NCBI GenBank assembly: GCA_021014325.1
Contig: CM037471.1
Span: forward strand, 20,542,818-20,606,817
Direction of reading: 5' to 3'
Source: Plazaster borealis
Lineage: Eukaryota > Echinodermata > Asteroidea > Forcipulatida > Labidiasteridae
DNA: 64,000 nucleotides
The notes under the pieces are model-generated. The model was not told the DNA's origin. It saw only the letters and a list, made by a program, of their open reading frames with translations, and made no database searches. Positions 1 to 12,469 of this stretch are shown in pieces. The translations under genes and the position numbers were made by a program. Numbering within the stretch: position 1 is the first letter of the stretch; each line of letters begins with the position of its first letter.

Positions 1-628
1 CATCTACCTGGTCGATGGGTTTCTGGATATTGTATTTTGGCATTGTACAGCACACTTTAAAGGGAGTGCATAGCTCAGGTTTTAGAAGTGAGTCCATTAC
101 TTGTTTGTAAGACAGTTGACTTGTCAGACAAAAGCTCACAAACTCTGCCTTTTTTTGAGTGGTAGAGTAACTCAAAAAAGTGAACTGTGCGGCCTTATGT
201 TAAACAGTTTCACAAAATACAGGATTGTAAAGTGCCTTTGTCCATACTTGATCATACAGATCATTTATGTAATGTTGATAGATTTTCATCTTTTTACCAT
301 GGTGATGCATTTCCTTTAAAGCTCATCCTGAGCTCATCATTTCAATAGGTAGGTTGTATACTCCATTCTACTCTCGTGACAACTTAGAATGTATCATCAA
401 TTCTAAAGGGCACTCCATTCCAAGAGGGATCAGAGTGGATATACCCAAGCCCAATTAGCAGAAGCCTTGTGATTTATGATCAGCTATACCATGCCCATAA
501 CATAGGCTCATTTTTCAGGCAACCCATGACTCTTTCCTATCATCAGCTGCCCCTCTTTACATGATCGTCATCATCTTGTCTTTTTGGAACCTCGTTTGTT
601 TGGGTTTATTTTTTCAGATACTTCATCT
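1..628. other. Non-coding stretch, nothing recognised
   Basis: No open frame here resembles a protein and no clear repeat of another part of the window was found. It ends at the first copy of the TTAA-flanked inverted-repeat element. It may be intron or intergenic DNA. Confidence 0.4.
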
Positions 629-630
629 TT

Positions 631-999
631 AAAGGCACTGGACATGTTTGGTGATTGTCAAAGACCAGTTTTCTCACTAGTTGTATCCGAACATATGCAT
701 AAAATAACAAGCCTGTGAAAATTTGGGCTCAATTGGTCATCGAAGTTGCAAGAAAACAATGAAAGAAAAAACACCCTTGTTGTACACATTTGTGTGCTTT
801 CAGATGCCTGAAAAAGGCTTCTGGCCAGAATTCTTTTAATATTTCAGTGAGAAATTACCTCTTTCTCAAAAACTACGTTACTTCAGAGGGAGTCGTTACT
901 CACAATGTTTTATACTATCAACAGCTCTCCGTTGCTCTTTACCAAGTCAGTTTTTATGCTAATATATATTTTGAGTAATTACCAAACGTGTCCAGTGCC
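631..999 (+). mobile_element. Inverted-repeat MITE family A, copy 1
   Basis: A non-autonomous DNA element about 370 bp long. The left end reads aaaggcactggacatgtttg and the right end aattaccaaacgtgtccagtgcc, so the ends are inverted copies. The left side is preceded by TT, giving TTAA across the boundary, but the right flank is gcc-atgatg, so the right TTAA is lost. The interior matches copies at 2018, 17501 and 34490, including the stretch 'caagcctgtgaaaatttggg'. No protein is encoded: the open frame inside recurs in each copy only because the copies are related. TTAA flanks suggest a piggyBac-type transposase acting in trans, which is inference. Confidence 0.85.
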
Positions 1000-2017
1000 A
1001 TGATGCAGCGTTGGCCTTCTTGGTCGATTTAAGAAAAGTCTAATGTGAACCATACATGTATCAAGATACAATTTTCAATAACCGGTAAGCACACCACAAC
1101 CAAAAGTTATACCTCTTCACAGCGGGCTACGCCTTCTTGATACTTCAATGCTCCACTTGAATGTAATGGTGAAGGAAGGTCAGACAGAATTAACATGTCC
1201 AATTTGAAGTAAAATATATGCTAACTAAGGCTTTCCAGTTGGCCTCAGTTGGAAGGGTGTGACTCTAACCTCCTGGCTTTAGTTATGGAAAAATCTGTAA
1301 TAGGATTTAGGATGCCAAGTCAAAAAACATCTGGTAGTCAAGAGGTTAGTACTGGATATAAATTCGCAAAAAAAAAATACCCAAACAACCTGTGGAGTTT
1401 TCAGCATATTTTATTACACAAATGCAATTTGTTATTATTATTGTTATTATTATTTCTAAAACAATTCCTAGCTAGTACGTTTTTTTTTCTTCACCCCGAG
1501 CATTTATTCTGATCAAGTTTGAAGCAGTGATCAATTACATTTTGAAGACACTTTTATAGAAGAGCAAAATGTAATTTCATACATAAATCATAATTAGACA
1601 GTGTGATTTATAGGATAATCCATCGCAGATCTTGACTTGACAGGGCAAGGTTTGAGGTTCCAGTTGACAGAACTGAACTTTTGTACACTGTTCAACAAAA
1701 TGATGCTCTTGCTTTGAGTTTGGCGGCAGGTACTTTCAGTTGAAAGTGACCAGGCTTAATCCGAACTGAACATCCATCTCAAATCCAACATTGGGCTCCT
1801 TAGTCTCAACTATGGCAAATGTGAAGAAGCGTTATAAGATAAAAACTTGCATTTTTGTTGTCTTGTAGGCCTACTAAGCTCAATTTGGAATACTCAATTT
1901 TGAATTATTCAAATGTTTCATTTGTTTATATTTTGTGTTTATAGTTTTGTGTGTGGACAACATCATACCAATTAATTCTGAAATGTTTTTGAAATTTTTT
2001 GTTGAGAAATTATCAAA
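1000..2017. other. Non-coding stretch with a TTA-rich run
   Basis: A short TTA/TTG triplet run lies near 1432-1456. No gene, exon with convincing splice sites, or repeat shared with the rest of the window was seen. Confidence 0.4.
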
Positions 2018-2393
2018 TTAAAGGCATCGTACACGTTTGGAAATTGTCAAAGACCAGTATTCTCACTTGGTGTATCCCAACATATGCATAAAATAACAAG
2101 CCTGTGAAAATTTGGGCTCAATTGGTCATCGAAGTTGCAAGAAAATGATGAAAGAAAAACACCCTTGTTGTACAAATTTGTGTGCTTTCAGATAGAATAA
2201 TAAAAAACTTCTTACAAAAAGTGTTTATTATTTTAGTGAGATATTACCTCTTTCTCAAAAACTACGTTACTTCAGAGGGAGTCGTTTCTCACAATGTTTT
2301 ATACTATCAACAGCTCTCTGTTGCTCGTTACCAAGTCAGTTTTTATGCTAATATATATTTTGAGTAATTACCAAATGTGTACGATGCCTTTAA
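2018..2393 (+). mobile_element. MITE family A, copy 2 (altered but matched ends)
   Basis: A full-length copy about 376 bp long, with TTAA at both boundaries (2018-2021 and 2390-2393). Its ends read aaggcatcgtacacg and, inverted, tgtgtacgatgcctt. They differ from the ends of copies 1 and 4 (ggcactggacac), yet they still match each other. The interior is the same as in copy 1 apart from small changes near 2190-2225. It is non-coding. Confidence 0.9.
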
Positions 2394-2414
2394 GGAGAAG
2401 AATCAACTGTCCAT

Positions 2415-2609
2415 GGCCCAATTTCATAGAGCTGCTTAAGCAGAAAACATTTCTTAATTTTTTTTTCTGCTCAGCAGAAATGAGCAGGACATAGTCACAA
2501 ATAGTACATGTGACAAGGTAGCTTGGCTGGTAACCTTATTCTGGCAAGCACAATTTTGCTGTGCTTAGCTAATTATTTATGTTTAAGCAGCTCTATGAAA
2601 TTGGGCCCA
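2415..2609. mobile_element. Fold-back element family C, copy 1
   Basis: About 195 bp bounded by inverted arms: ggcccaatttcatagagctg on the left and, inverted, the sequence ending ctctatgaaattgggccc. Further arm pairing comes from gcttaagcagaaaa. Related copies lie at 22942, 23133, 36342 and 36724, with a degraded one at 18812. The element would fold into a near-complete hairpin. It is non-coding. Confidence 0.85.
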
Positions 2610-4076
2610 GTTATCAGAGGTCTTTTCATCATTTTGTATGATAACAAATAAAGTAGAACTGGGAATGTTTGCTCTGTGTAGTAATCCTGACAGCAGAGTC
2701 TGTTGTGATTGCAACTACACAATGTTAGATGGGCCAACTCATAATTGTCCCGTGAATAACTCATGTTACTCATTAAGCAATTAGTTTGCAATATGCAAAC
2801 TCTTTGGATTGTCAAACTTGGTTAGTGCTTTGCTTGTCTTCCATTAATTTTAATCTTTGCTTGGAATTGCAATTATCTGTTGTATGCATTTATACTATTG
2901 ACATATTTAAAGGCGGTGCATGTTACCATGTGTGGAGACTGTACAGACACCACAACTTGTATGAATAATTCATGAAAACACATGTTTATCACCTCATGAA
3001 TTATTCACATTTAATTCAAACCATTTAAAGTGGTCAGAAGATGAATGATCTATAATCTTTAATCTGGAAATTTGTGTTTGTAAAAGCTTGAACTAATTCT
3101 TGTCTAAAGAAATATTTTGAAAAACTGCCATATTGGAGGAAGTTCATTCTTATTTTAGTTTTGGTCAATAGAAAAATAGAAGTAAGTTGGAACAAACAGC
3201 TTTTTTCTTGAAATTATTACTGTCTGATGTCTGATTTGATAACATTATATTTATTGGTTGATATGTGTTTTTGGAAACTAGAGGATTGAAACAAATTTTT
3301 TCCTTGAAAAAACCCTGTGATGGAATGTACCCTTTAATGCTGAGATTTACCGATTTAAACAGTGAAAGAGTCACACGCTACGCCACTTGAAATGCTTTCA
3401 TTAATTACAGTTCATTAACACCCTGCATCTTAAAAACAAAATGCTCACTTGCCAATCGTACAACTTGAAAATGCAATTAGGCAGCTAATGGTAAAGTGCC
3501 CGATGATGGGGTTCCTTCAATCCCATAGAAAGCAATGGTGGGATTGGAATGTGAAGCAAGTAATTTCCGGTTCGGTGTCTCCTTCATCCAGAGCGGCATA
3601 GGCGTTCAATTAAACCCTGCTTAGGCTAGAGACGGGACAGATATTCATGGGGGAAATGGGCTTTAGCGCAGGGGTAACATTTAGGACCTCGCTGTAAATG
3701 AAGGGAATGTGATCATTATGCACAGAGCTGTGACAAATGATGTTGTCATTGGGTGGTGGAGTGTGGAGGATTTGATTTGACTTGAGAATCTGCATTATCG
3801 AGTCAAGTGAGTGTTTGTTTTCTTCCTCTTTTCATGCCCAGGTTTTTTCTTTTTAGGGAGTTTAATTAGGGTAATTTGCAATCGGGACTTAAACTTGGCT
3901 TTTTTTTCCCAGTGGAATAAAACAGTCACATAAGTTTGTATCAAAGTAAATAATTGCATCTTACCTTTGGAATGAATTGTTTGATTGGCTGATGGATTGA
4001 TTGTTCAAAATGAGGTAACCCTCCTTTCATGTACTTTTACATCGTTCATACTTCTTTCGTTACTTCATTTCATGAC
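2610..4076. other. Non-coding stretch, nothing recognised
   Basis: No exon or repeat with support was seen. An inverted 'atgaataattcatg' / 'catgaattattcac' pair near 2960-3010 is a short local hairpin. Confidence 0.35.
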
Positions 4077-4474
4077 TTAAAGGGTCTGTATACGTTTGGT
4101 AATGACTCTGAAAATTAATAACAATACAACTTACTTGGTAAGAAGTACAGCAGCTTTGGATAGTATAATGCATTTTGAGAAACTGTTCACTTAGAAGTAC
4201 TGCGGTTATGAAAAAAGATATCACTTTTTATCCCCCAAATTTTGAATCTGAGAAGCATTACTGACAGTAACGTTTCTCAGATTGTGTATTCCAATTGCAG
4301 ATTATTCTTCCTGCGTGGACATAACCGCCCCAGATTTTCGGCAATATTTCAAAAACGCTACCACCTTTTGAAATGAAATGTTCACAGGTTAGTTTTATGG
4401 TATATATCTACAACTGTATATAGGATTGAAACAAACAGTGGGTTCCAATTACCAAATGTTTATTATCCCTTGAA
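4077..4474 (-). mobile_element. MITE family B, copy 1
   Basis: An inverted-repeat element with left end TTAAagggtctgtatacg and right end attaccaaatgtttattatccct. Its interior is the reverse complement of the copies at 31761 and 57668 (for example 'cttcctgcgtggacataacc'). It shares the internal 'tttggtaat' end motif with family A, so the families are related. No protein is encoded. Confidence 0.8.
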
Positions 4475-5311
4475 GGGAATGGGATGTTATAGGAATAATA
4501 GTCGATGTTGTAGACTCACTCACAGTGACTCGAACACTGCCCTCCAAAAATGCATAGAAAAAAAACATTCTTGAAAATCGTTCTGATAAGGTGTTTTATG
4601 TAAACTGTGTGTAATGTACATGTAGATTTAATTTCCTACAGCATGTTGAATTATTTGTTTGCATTTGTTTTGTTTTATGTGCATATTGAGCTGATGAGGT
4701 TTTGTAGAGTGTCAGTTGGAATCACTAGGATGTTTTACACACATTGCAAGTCTGTCGGTCAACATCAAACATCTAGGCCATGAGGCCAGATGTCATCGGA
4801 AATTGTTTCACATGGTGAACTTAACCCGGCACCTCTCGGCTAATTCTGCCCTGTCATACATGAATGCGAACTTCATTTAATAGTAAATCTCTCAGTGTGC
4901 AGACTGCAACCTACTTTTCCTCCCCCCTACACATCTTGACGCATTCATGCATGTGCGCGGCTGGCCGTGGGATTTCATCTGATTTATTTATATCTGAAGC
5001 AGTGATCCACATTGTCCAGTGTTGTTGCCTCAGGATGCTTTGTATTTAATTCAATTCCCTGTAGTTTAGTGTGTGTGAAATTTTTTACAATTGATGTCAA
5101 TTTCTTAAGTACATTTCTCACACTGTGGTAACTTTTTGGGTCAGGGTTTGGGGTTTGGGAGGGGATTAGATGGGCAAGGTGGGGGGGCTGTAAGGGTGGT
5201 TTGGGGGGGGGGCACTTTCTGTAGTAGTGTGATCATTTTAGGGAATGTACACATTATGATGAGTTTAACTTCTTGTGTTTGGTGGAACTGAATGTATATG
5301 AAGTTACAGTG
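4475..5311. other. Non-coding, with a G-rich tract at 5140-5213
   Basis: No gene was seen. The G-rich tract has several runs of 3 to 10 G on the + strand and could form a quadruplex. Confidence 0.4.
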
Positions 5312-5664
5312 TTAAAGGGTGTGTACAACATTGGTTATTGCCAAAGACTAGTACCCAAACTCGATGTGACCCAACATATACATGAAATAACAAACCTGTG
5401 AAAAGTTTAAGCTAAATCGGTCTTCGGAGTCATGAGAAAACAGTGAAAAACCCCCTTCTGTGTTTTAACTTTTTTTCAAACATCGGAATTTATCCTGCAG
5501 GATAAATACTATTATTTTACTCATTTCGTAAAAACTGCGGCATTTAAAGCAAAACTATTTCAAGGGAAGTTTTCTACCATGACCATCTTTATACCATGTA
5601 AGTTATGTGCAAATCTGTGAACATTTATATTTTCATTCTTACCTATGTTGTACACACCCTTTAA
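5312..5664 (+). mobile_element. MITE family A-related, copy with perfect 19-bp ends
   Basis: A 353-bp element with TTAA at both edges and ends ttaaagggtgtgtacaaca / tgttgtacacaccctttaa, a perfect inverted repeat. The interior is a diverged family A sequence (accaaagactagt for accaaagaccagt; gacccaacatatacatgaaa). A diverged relative lies at 61282-61630. Exact ends suggest fairly recent mobility of this subfamily. Confidence 0.88.
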
Positions 5665-5896
5665 CAACAAGTTTCAAGATAAGCAGGATCCCAGGAATGC
5701 CTTGGCTCATATTTTTGGCTAAAACTGAAGCAGATGACAGGTTCGATGAGTTGAATTTTTAAGGTAGACACTACACTTCTTATGTGACTTACAAACCAGG
5801 GAATCAAACCTTGTCGTCCACATTGTAAGATTTGAAAAAGTTCAAGAAGTATTACAATAACTGAGATTATTATTGTTATGATGTGCAGGTATGACT

Positions 5897-6157
5897 AGAG
5901 CAAGCTAGTCGAAACGTTGAGACCTATTTAGACTCACTCCGCGGCAGTGTAGTTATTAACGAGAAGTCCCCCCCGATCCACATAGCAAAAGTAGTAGTCC
6001 CACCCGATTTCCTACCTCCCGCCCAGGTAGTAGTTAATAAGCAGGACAGTTCTTTTCAGAACTGAGAAGTCTCCCAAATTCCGAATATTCTACTCTGCGG
6101 CAGTAGAATAATAAGCAAGACAAGTTCTCAAAGAACAAAATCTACCTAGCAAGTAGA
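5897..6157. repeat. Interspersed repeat family E, copy 1
   Basis: About 260 bp shared with 23728-24028, starting agagcaagctagtc and ending near aacaaaatctacctagcaag. Several short internal direct repeats end in 'gcggcagt' (actccgcggcagtgtag, actctgcggcagtagaat). No coding capacity or clear terminal inverted repeat was found. Confidence 0.7.
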
Positions 6158-6499
6158 GCAGCGTTTTTGCGTTTTTCTTGCACGGCCCTTTTTTTTTCAG
6201 CACACGTTTTATTTTTTTTTCTTTTATTTTGTGCTGCAAATCAAGCCGTGCTATTTGTTTCAAAAATAAAATATATTTCAAATTGAATGTAAAAAAAATG
6301 ACAAAAAAAACATAATAAAAAAAAATTTAATAATGAAACTAAAATTGACAAAACAATTAATATACATTAATATTAATAAATATAGACGCAAGTTGCAAAT
6401 TGTGTTAGTCGGAAACCGTTTGTGTGTTAGTCGTAAAGTTTTTGTTTTTTTTTAAAGTGTTTTTTGTAAAATAAAAACTAAATAAATCGAATCTACCCA

Positions 6500-7300
6500 C
6501 CGTAATATCTTATGGACGCCCGGGCGGGGACCTGTGTGATCTGGCCTGGGTGCTGGAAACATGGCGAGCACTGAAAGTGACCAAGGAAGTGTTTCAACGG
6601 AAAAAACAAAAAAAGGAAAAAGAAGAAAAGAAAAGAGAAAGAGTTACCGTAACAGATTTTGTCAAGAAGGTAAAGGTTTTTTCAAATTTTTGTTTTTCGT
6701 AATTTCACAGTCGTAATCAAAACATCAAACATCAGCGGTAAAACAAAAAATAATTTATTAAAATCTCCAACTTTTCTCTTTTCAATTAATTTTTTATTGG
6801 TCTTGTCTCCGGTCCGGGAGTTTTAGTCTCGTGTCAAGTGGTTCGGCTTTGTGGAAATTCGTGAAATGGTTCGAAATGTCGATCGGCAATCACGGTTGAT
6901 GCTGTTGTTGATGCTCACTTGCGCACATTCTGTCGATCACTGATGTTGTCCACTGTCCTTGGTCTATGCACATGCACCGTGCGCGCGTCATATGATACAT
7001 ACGACCAACTGTTTTAATGGTGCAAAAGCCACATGGGTGCAAAAGTCATCTATAGCAAATCGCTGTGATTGGATTGGCTGTATATCCATATTATATTCAT
7101 TATATCCTAGACTCTGAACGGTAACTGCGTACCGGTACACGTTCACAGTGTAGTGAGATGTGTGTTTCTGTAGTGTTGTTGTACTGTACTGAGGCTAACT
7201 AAAAACAACAAAACAGACCCCTGTTTTGTTCGCGCCTCCACGCGCGCCGCGCGATGCGTACGTCGTCGGACGACGTGGCGTTTTTTTTTCTTGGTCAATT
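6500..7300. promoter_or_regulatory. CpG-rich promoter-like patch
   Basis: CG dinucleotides are clustered here against a very AT-rich surround (6280-6480 and 7380-7700). Examples are gacgcccgggcgggg near 6514 and cgcgcctccacgcgcgccgcg near 7230, followed by cgtacgtcgtcggacgacgt, which is partly palindromic. A candidate first coding exon starts inside it at 6561. Promoter function is inferred from composition and the adjacent exon candidate. Confidence 0.4.
6561..6669 (+). CDS. Candidate first coding exon of an unidentified gene
   Basis: An ATG in a good context (A at -3, G at +4) opens a 36-codon frame beginning MASTESDQGSVST, followed by a lysine/arginine-rich stretch and ending YRNRFCQE. 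The frame runs directly into a plausible donor (gaag|gtaaag), leaving phase 1. It lies in the only CpG-rich patch of the left 25 kb. I could not identify a following exon in the window, and the protein family is not recognised. A strongly basic start could be a nuclear protein or a transposon-derived gene, which is a guess. It is too short for ordinary ORF tracking. Confidence 0.35.
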
Positions 7301-7379
7301 TTGAACCTCTCTGTCTTTCTTCTCTGTCTCTCATTTCTATTGCTTATGAATTTTTGCAAATAATCCGTTCCCAAAGGTT

Positions 7380-7700
7380 CTGTCTACAATCTTCAAATTA
7401 GAAAAATATTGAAAAATGTTGATTTGTTGAAAAAAAAAATTAATTAACACCAGATTAATATTATACAAAACAAAAAAAACAAAAAAATCACAAAAACAGC
7501 CAAATCAAATAAAAATTAAAAAAAAAAAAAAAATAAATAATTAAAAAAAAATTTTTTTGATTTATATATTATATTATTTTTATTTTTTATTAATTTTTTA
7601 ATTGTTAATTGTTATTAATGGTTTTGGTGGTCAAAACAGTTTTTTCTCCTAAACAGACAAACAAGTTATTAAGAAAGAATGAAGAAAACAAAAAAATTTA
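7380..7700. repeat. A/T-rich low-complexity block
   Basis: Long A and T homopolymer-like runs with little other sequence, for example 7518-7535 and 7541-7553. No gene was found. Confidence 0.7.
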
Positions 7701-10700
7701 ACAATTATAACATACACAACAACAACCCAAATTCAAGGCAAATATACATCAGAATAATAAGAATACATATTACAAGCTTAAAGTTAAAGCGGGCCTTAAG
7801 ACAATTGATAAACAAAGTTACGTTTTCAATGTAATTTGAGAGAGTTTGTGCGCTCCGTGTGGATTTTCGGTGAAAAAAGTTGCACACCCTGTTTTTCAAT
7901 TTGCACACCCACTTTTCAAATCCTAGCTAAAACACTGAAGTAGAGGTACAATGGTGTTACCGCAAACCACTTACAAAATACTTTATTTGATTTTTCGGGG
8001 AGATTGTTGGGTCTCAAGATTATTTTTCTGCCACTGTTCAGAGTAAAGCATGACATACAGAAATTCCTTTTCAGGGTAGCCAATAAATAGGTTCAGCTTG
8101 AATTAGAAGAAACAGTTGTTGGAACTGAAAGAATTAACTTGACATGCTGTAAGGCAGGCACCCTCTAGATGTAGAATTTGAAACGTCTCTCTTCTTTAAG
8201 GCATGACAATTTCAAGATTTAATCAACATTCAAAGTCATTTATCCCCCTCCACTGCACAAAAGAATGTATCACTTGCAGTAAATGAGAGTCCATGACTTG
8301 CTTTCTGACGGTTTGCTGTTGTCGTTCATCGGCGCGTGAATCATGTAGGGGCAGTTTTACTCATTTCCCAGGCCCCTTCATTTCGCTTTGCCGCATTTTA
8401 CCAGCGGCCGTGAAAGGCAAGTTGTTTGATCGATAGGAATTATTTGCAGGAACCCATGTTGTCATTAGGTACCTATTCCATTAGGGCCAGTGCAAGACAA
8501 AGATTTGTTTCTCGGATGATATTTTTTGGATTCTACTTCTTTGGGCAAAAAACAGGGATTTTTTTTTTTACTAGACTTGACTTTTGAAGGCATGATGCTG
8601 CTTTTAAATGAGAGAACAAAATGACAATATTTTTTGGTTAAATTTACATTTCAAAGCTGGAGATTGATGAATGTCAAATTTGATTGAATGTCATACTCAG
8701 CTAGACTTTTAAAAGCATGTGTCGTTGATGGCATGTCATCACAAGGTAAGATTTGATTTAAAAGAAGTTCGGCTGTGAGAGTATAAGATGAAGCATGAAC
8801 CTTCTTCTTGATTAAGAGAATTAAGATTGGGATGTCAGCTGTCCGATTGCAGAGACAAGTTTTTTGGTTAATCCTGGGATGATATCTTTACCTCCAGGCT
8901 TACCAACTCAATTTCGTTTTTTTGTTGCATTCATTTTTGTGATGAACCAGGCAGTTCAAACATATTGCTTCTTCCACTCTTCCCCTTTCCCTTATACAAA
9001 ACTTGGTCCAATTTTACAACTGTTTACTGTGGAATTCTGTGTTTACACTCACCATTCTTTACTTACAGGGTAAGAGCAAAATGTTTGCGCTAGCTGTGTA
9101 AGCAAAGAATGCTTAGTAACGTGAATTTCGTACCTGCTCAAGCAAAAATTTCTTGCTAGGCTGGTAAAAAACCCACTTTCATTAAGCTTGGTTTTTCCAG
9201 CTACTGTAAGTGCTGATATTTTCTACCGGACACTGGATCAATGAAAATGGGCCCTGAACGATGACTGTTTTAAAGTTCTCTGTTCTTATCCAATGATGAA
9301 TTATACCTCTCTCTTTTTTTAAGTGTTTAAACTTGGATTGTTTAATATCTTCCATCACAACCCACATCTTCCTCTGTTTCTCTTTCCCCTCAAACAACCA
9401 AGCCTATATGTGCATTATTCACACTGCACGATGAGGTCCACTGTTACTGTCTAATCATAATTTAATCCCTCTTGGATCACACATGGTACATCTTGATTAA
9501 ATCCAACAATGATATTATTGACATTTCATCTTGGATTGTTTGCTCAAAACATTATGTTAGTAATCCCTGAAGAATGATCAGAGAATATTTGTCTCCCTTT
9601 GGAAATATGTTATAAATGAAAAAGTATATACGGAAAAGAAAGTGAGGTTTGGTACGTAAGTGTTTCTATTAACTAAAGGTTTTTGTTGGAAGGGGGTGTT
9701 AAGACTGTTGGCTACAAATCTGGGATAACAATTTTTCTATTCTTTTGGATTACTGAATGAAGTGCGGTAAGTTGTTGAATTAAATGGAGTTATTGTTTTG
9801 TCATGTTGAATCAGAGTACTGTAGAAAAAAAGGAAGGTGAAAAAATAGGGAAAAATGACTAAGAATTTAATTGACTTTTTCTACTATGAGTGGTCTGGTG
9901 CTGATGGGGTGCCATTGCAAGCCATCCCAAAGCCAGGGTAAAAATAGCTTTTAGCGGTAACAGAACAGGATTAACAGTTGTGTTGAAAAATGACCACATC
10001 ACTGAGTGTAAACGAACTCTTTGAGCAACGGTCGGTGGAGAGACTCGAGACGTAAGGGAAATGAAGAAGAAAAAAAGAAGACAAAGAAGCCGTTGAGAGC
10101 ACGCAGACACGGGATGAAAAAAAAGAATTGATTGCCATCGCCCAGGCAGAGTTAATGGGGGTATAATTCTGTGTAATTGCGAGAACATGTACTGATTTAA
10201 TCCCCTCTTGTTGGGTCATAGTGTTGTCGGGGGGGGGGGGGGAGAGGGGGTAGCATTTAAGGAGAAAGGGTCACATGGGAGTTGCTTCCTCTTGTTCTCT
10301 CTCTGGAGGTATTGATGTTGCTTCTTCTTTTTCTTCTTGAACAAAAACAAAATCAATATTTACACTGGCAGGGATTTTCTGTCTTTTGGTTACAGTGTTT
10401 AAGTGAAGGTTAGTCTAAGGGTTATAGGGCTACACAATGACATATATAAGGAGCTATTCTTGGGTGTAGTGAGAGTGTGATGTTACAGTAGGCCTGCGTC
10501 ACGCATATATTATAAGGTTTTATTTAGATTTTATTGGGGGGGGGAGTAACAGAATTAAGATCATCTTATTTTGCAAGTTCCGGTGATCATGTGATGAGTA
10601 AGGGCAGGTGTGAGGGTTTTTTTTAGATTTTTTTAGGTTTGAGCAGTTATTGCAGTGCGTCTTTGAAGAAGTGTTATACCCTTCCACTTATCAACACCCC

Positions 10701-11700
10701 CTTAAAAATATTAATCCATGAGTTATCAAGAGCAACTTTCAAGGTTAATTGTTATAGAGTTCCTGGAGTAAAACTTTCCCCTGAAGCAAAACTTGTTAAA
10801 ACCATCCCCACAAAAATTCAACCGTATGTTTTGTATGATTCTTTTGGACTAAGAACTGTAATGTAGTAAACTGATTATCTTAGCACGGGATCAGGCATAC
10901 CACCCATAATTAGAGTCCCAACAGCTTGGGTGTTGAGCTACCATAGCGGTGTCGGATTTTGTTAGGATATTAGTAAATCACTCAAGAGAGTTAGGGTTAT
11001 TGATCAGCAAACTTACTTTGTTATGATATAATTTTGTTTCATAATCTTAAACTTAATCGGTGTTGTTTTGTATTCAGACAAAGATACATTTTCTAATCGC
11101 CAGAAAAGTAAAATGAGTTGGAAGGAATGAAAATCTTGTACAGAATATTTACAAAGGCGTTCAACAAAATTTGACACTCTGCTGAAGAATCATTTGTGTG
11201 AATCACCCTTTATAAGTAACCTGGCCAACCGCTGACCTCTTCCTCACTTCCACTCATCCTATTTGTGGCCAAGCACAGCAGATTCTCTTGTCCTCAATTC
11301 TAACTTCCTAAATTGATTCGTTGGTGTTGGATGATCAGAGGGTTTCTGATGTCCATTTTGGAGACTGTGAAGAAAGAACATGAGATTTGGTTTTGATTTG
11401 ATTTTCGATTCCAACCCACATGTTTGATGTGATTTCCTCAAGTGTGTTATTTGACACAGGGAGTGACTAGTGGTTAGTGTATAGTCTGCCATTTGATGAA
11501 ACAGCATGTCAGTTTCTGTCTGTTAAAGTGTTGGAGTCAAGTAGTGGTGATTGTGATTGCATGCCGACAGGGAAAAAAGAAAGAAAAAAATCTTCTCAAT
11601 AATATATGTGAGTACAATGTTACTTTGGGGATTTTACTCTATACTGATCTGCGACAAGCACTGTATACTCGCCGCTTCCCAAGTCCTGCCGGGAAAACAA
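7701..11700. other. Four kilobases without a recognised gene
   Basis: Open frames here are short and have no recognisable motifs. A 14-base G run sits at 10229-10242, followed by more G-rich sequence. Around 8990-9190 there is a weak resemblance to the fold-back family C (ggtccaatttt, aagcaaa, ggctggtaa), too diverged to assign. Confidence 0.4.
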
Positions 11701-11707
11701 ATCCATA

Positions 11708-11783
11708 GGCACCTTGGGTGGGACTCGAACCCATGACCTTTCACATTCTAGAGCAGATGCATTATCACTGGACCACTGAGCTC
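11708..11783 (-). repeat. tRNA-like SINE head fragment
   Basis: Read on the minus strand, this 76-base stretch resembles a tRNA: a box A-like TGGTCCAGTGA and a box B GGTTCGAGTCC in a small T-arm (TGGG...CCCA). The ends do not pair into an acceptor stem, so a functional tRNA is unlikely. It is best read as the RNA polymerase III promoter head of a tRNA-derived SINE, or a tRNA pseudogene. Confidence 0.6.
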
Positions 11784-12022
11784 ACTGTTGATGCAATTAT
11801 CACATCAATCAATATGTAAGTGTTTATAGTGTTTATTAAAGCCTGGATCCAACCCCATCTTAAAAAAGCCCTCTGTGAAATCATATCCATTCTTAAGGTA
11901 GAGTATCATCAATGATAGGCCTTTCAGTTCTTGTTGTCCAAGCAGTTACTGTCAAAATTCCCTGCAAGTGGTTCAACTGACTCATAAATTGCTTTCCAAA
12001 TTTGGACCTTAAATTGCCTGCA

Positions 12023-12192
12023 GGCTTGGAATTACACGGAGGCCGCGGGGACACTGCAGCATGGCTTTCATTGCCCTGGTCTTGGCCTTGGTGCCCCTTC
12101 AAAAGTTTCCCATAGACTGAAAGATTTTCCAGTGGAAGTGCCCTTTGCAAAATGAAAATGGCCTTGCCCTCTCAAAGATGAAATTCCAGGCC
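12023..12192. mobile_element. Short inverted-repeat element family F, copy 1
   Basis: About 170 bp similar to 51303-51447, sharing 'ccctggtcttggccttg', 'tttcccatagact' and 'caaaatgaaaatggccttgc'. The ends resemble gcctggaatt / aattccaggc; here the left end is altered to gcttggaatt. It is non-coding and directly precedes a family D repeat. Confidence 0.75.
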
Positions 12193-12238
12193 CTGTGCCT
12201 GTAGAGTTTGTGACCTGGAACACTGTTGGGGGATTTTC

Positions 12239-12469
12239 AGGGTCTGCTCTTAACTTTTTCAGTGACTAGCCAGCAGGACCAGTTAGCTTGTCACGTCACA
12301 AGTCTGTCAATTTGTTTACAAGGTTTGTCCATGCATATTTAGTCTGAAATAGGAACATTTTTCAACACTGATCTAGCCAGCCGAAACACTCGGAGAGGAT
12401 TTTGACTGGTCTTGGGGTATTTTAACTAGCAATTGGGCCAGCAGATCAACAGTTCCGGGAGAATGCTGA
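12239..12469 (+). repeat. Interspersed repeat family D, copy 1
   Basis: About 230 bp beginning agggtctgctcttaac and ending near gggagaatgctgac. It is shared with 24842-25039 in the same orientation and 35156-35371 inverted. Internal 'gaccagttagcttgt' and 'ttttgactggt' motifs are conserved in all three. No terminal inverted repeat or coding frame was seen, so the class is unknown. Confidence 0.75.

Noticed and set aside
11708..11783. A functional tRNA gene
   Set aside because: Box A and box B words are present, but the acceptor ends do not pair. A SINE head is the better reading.
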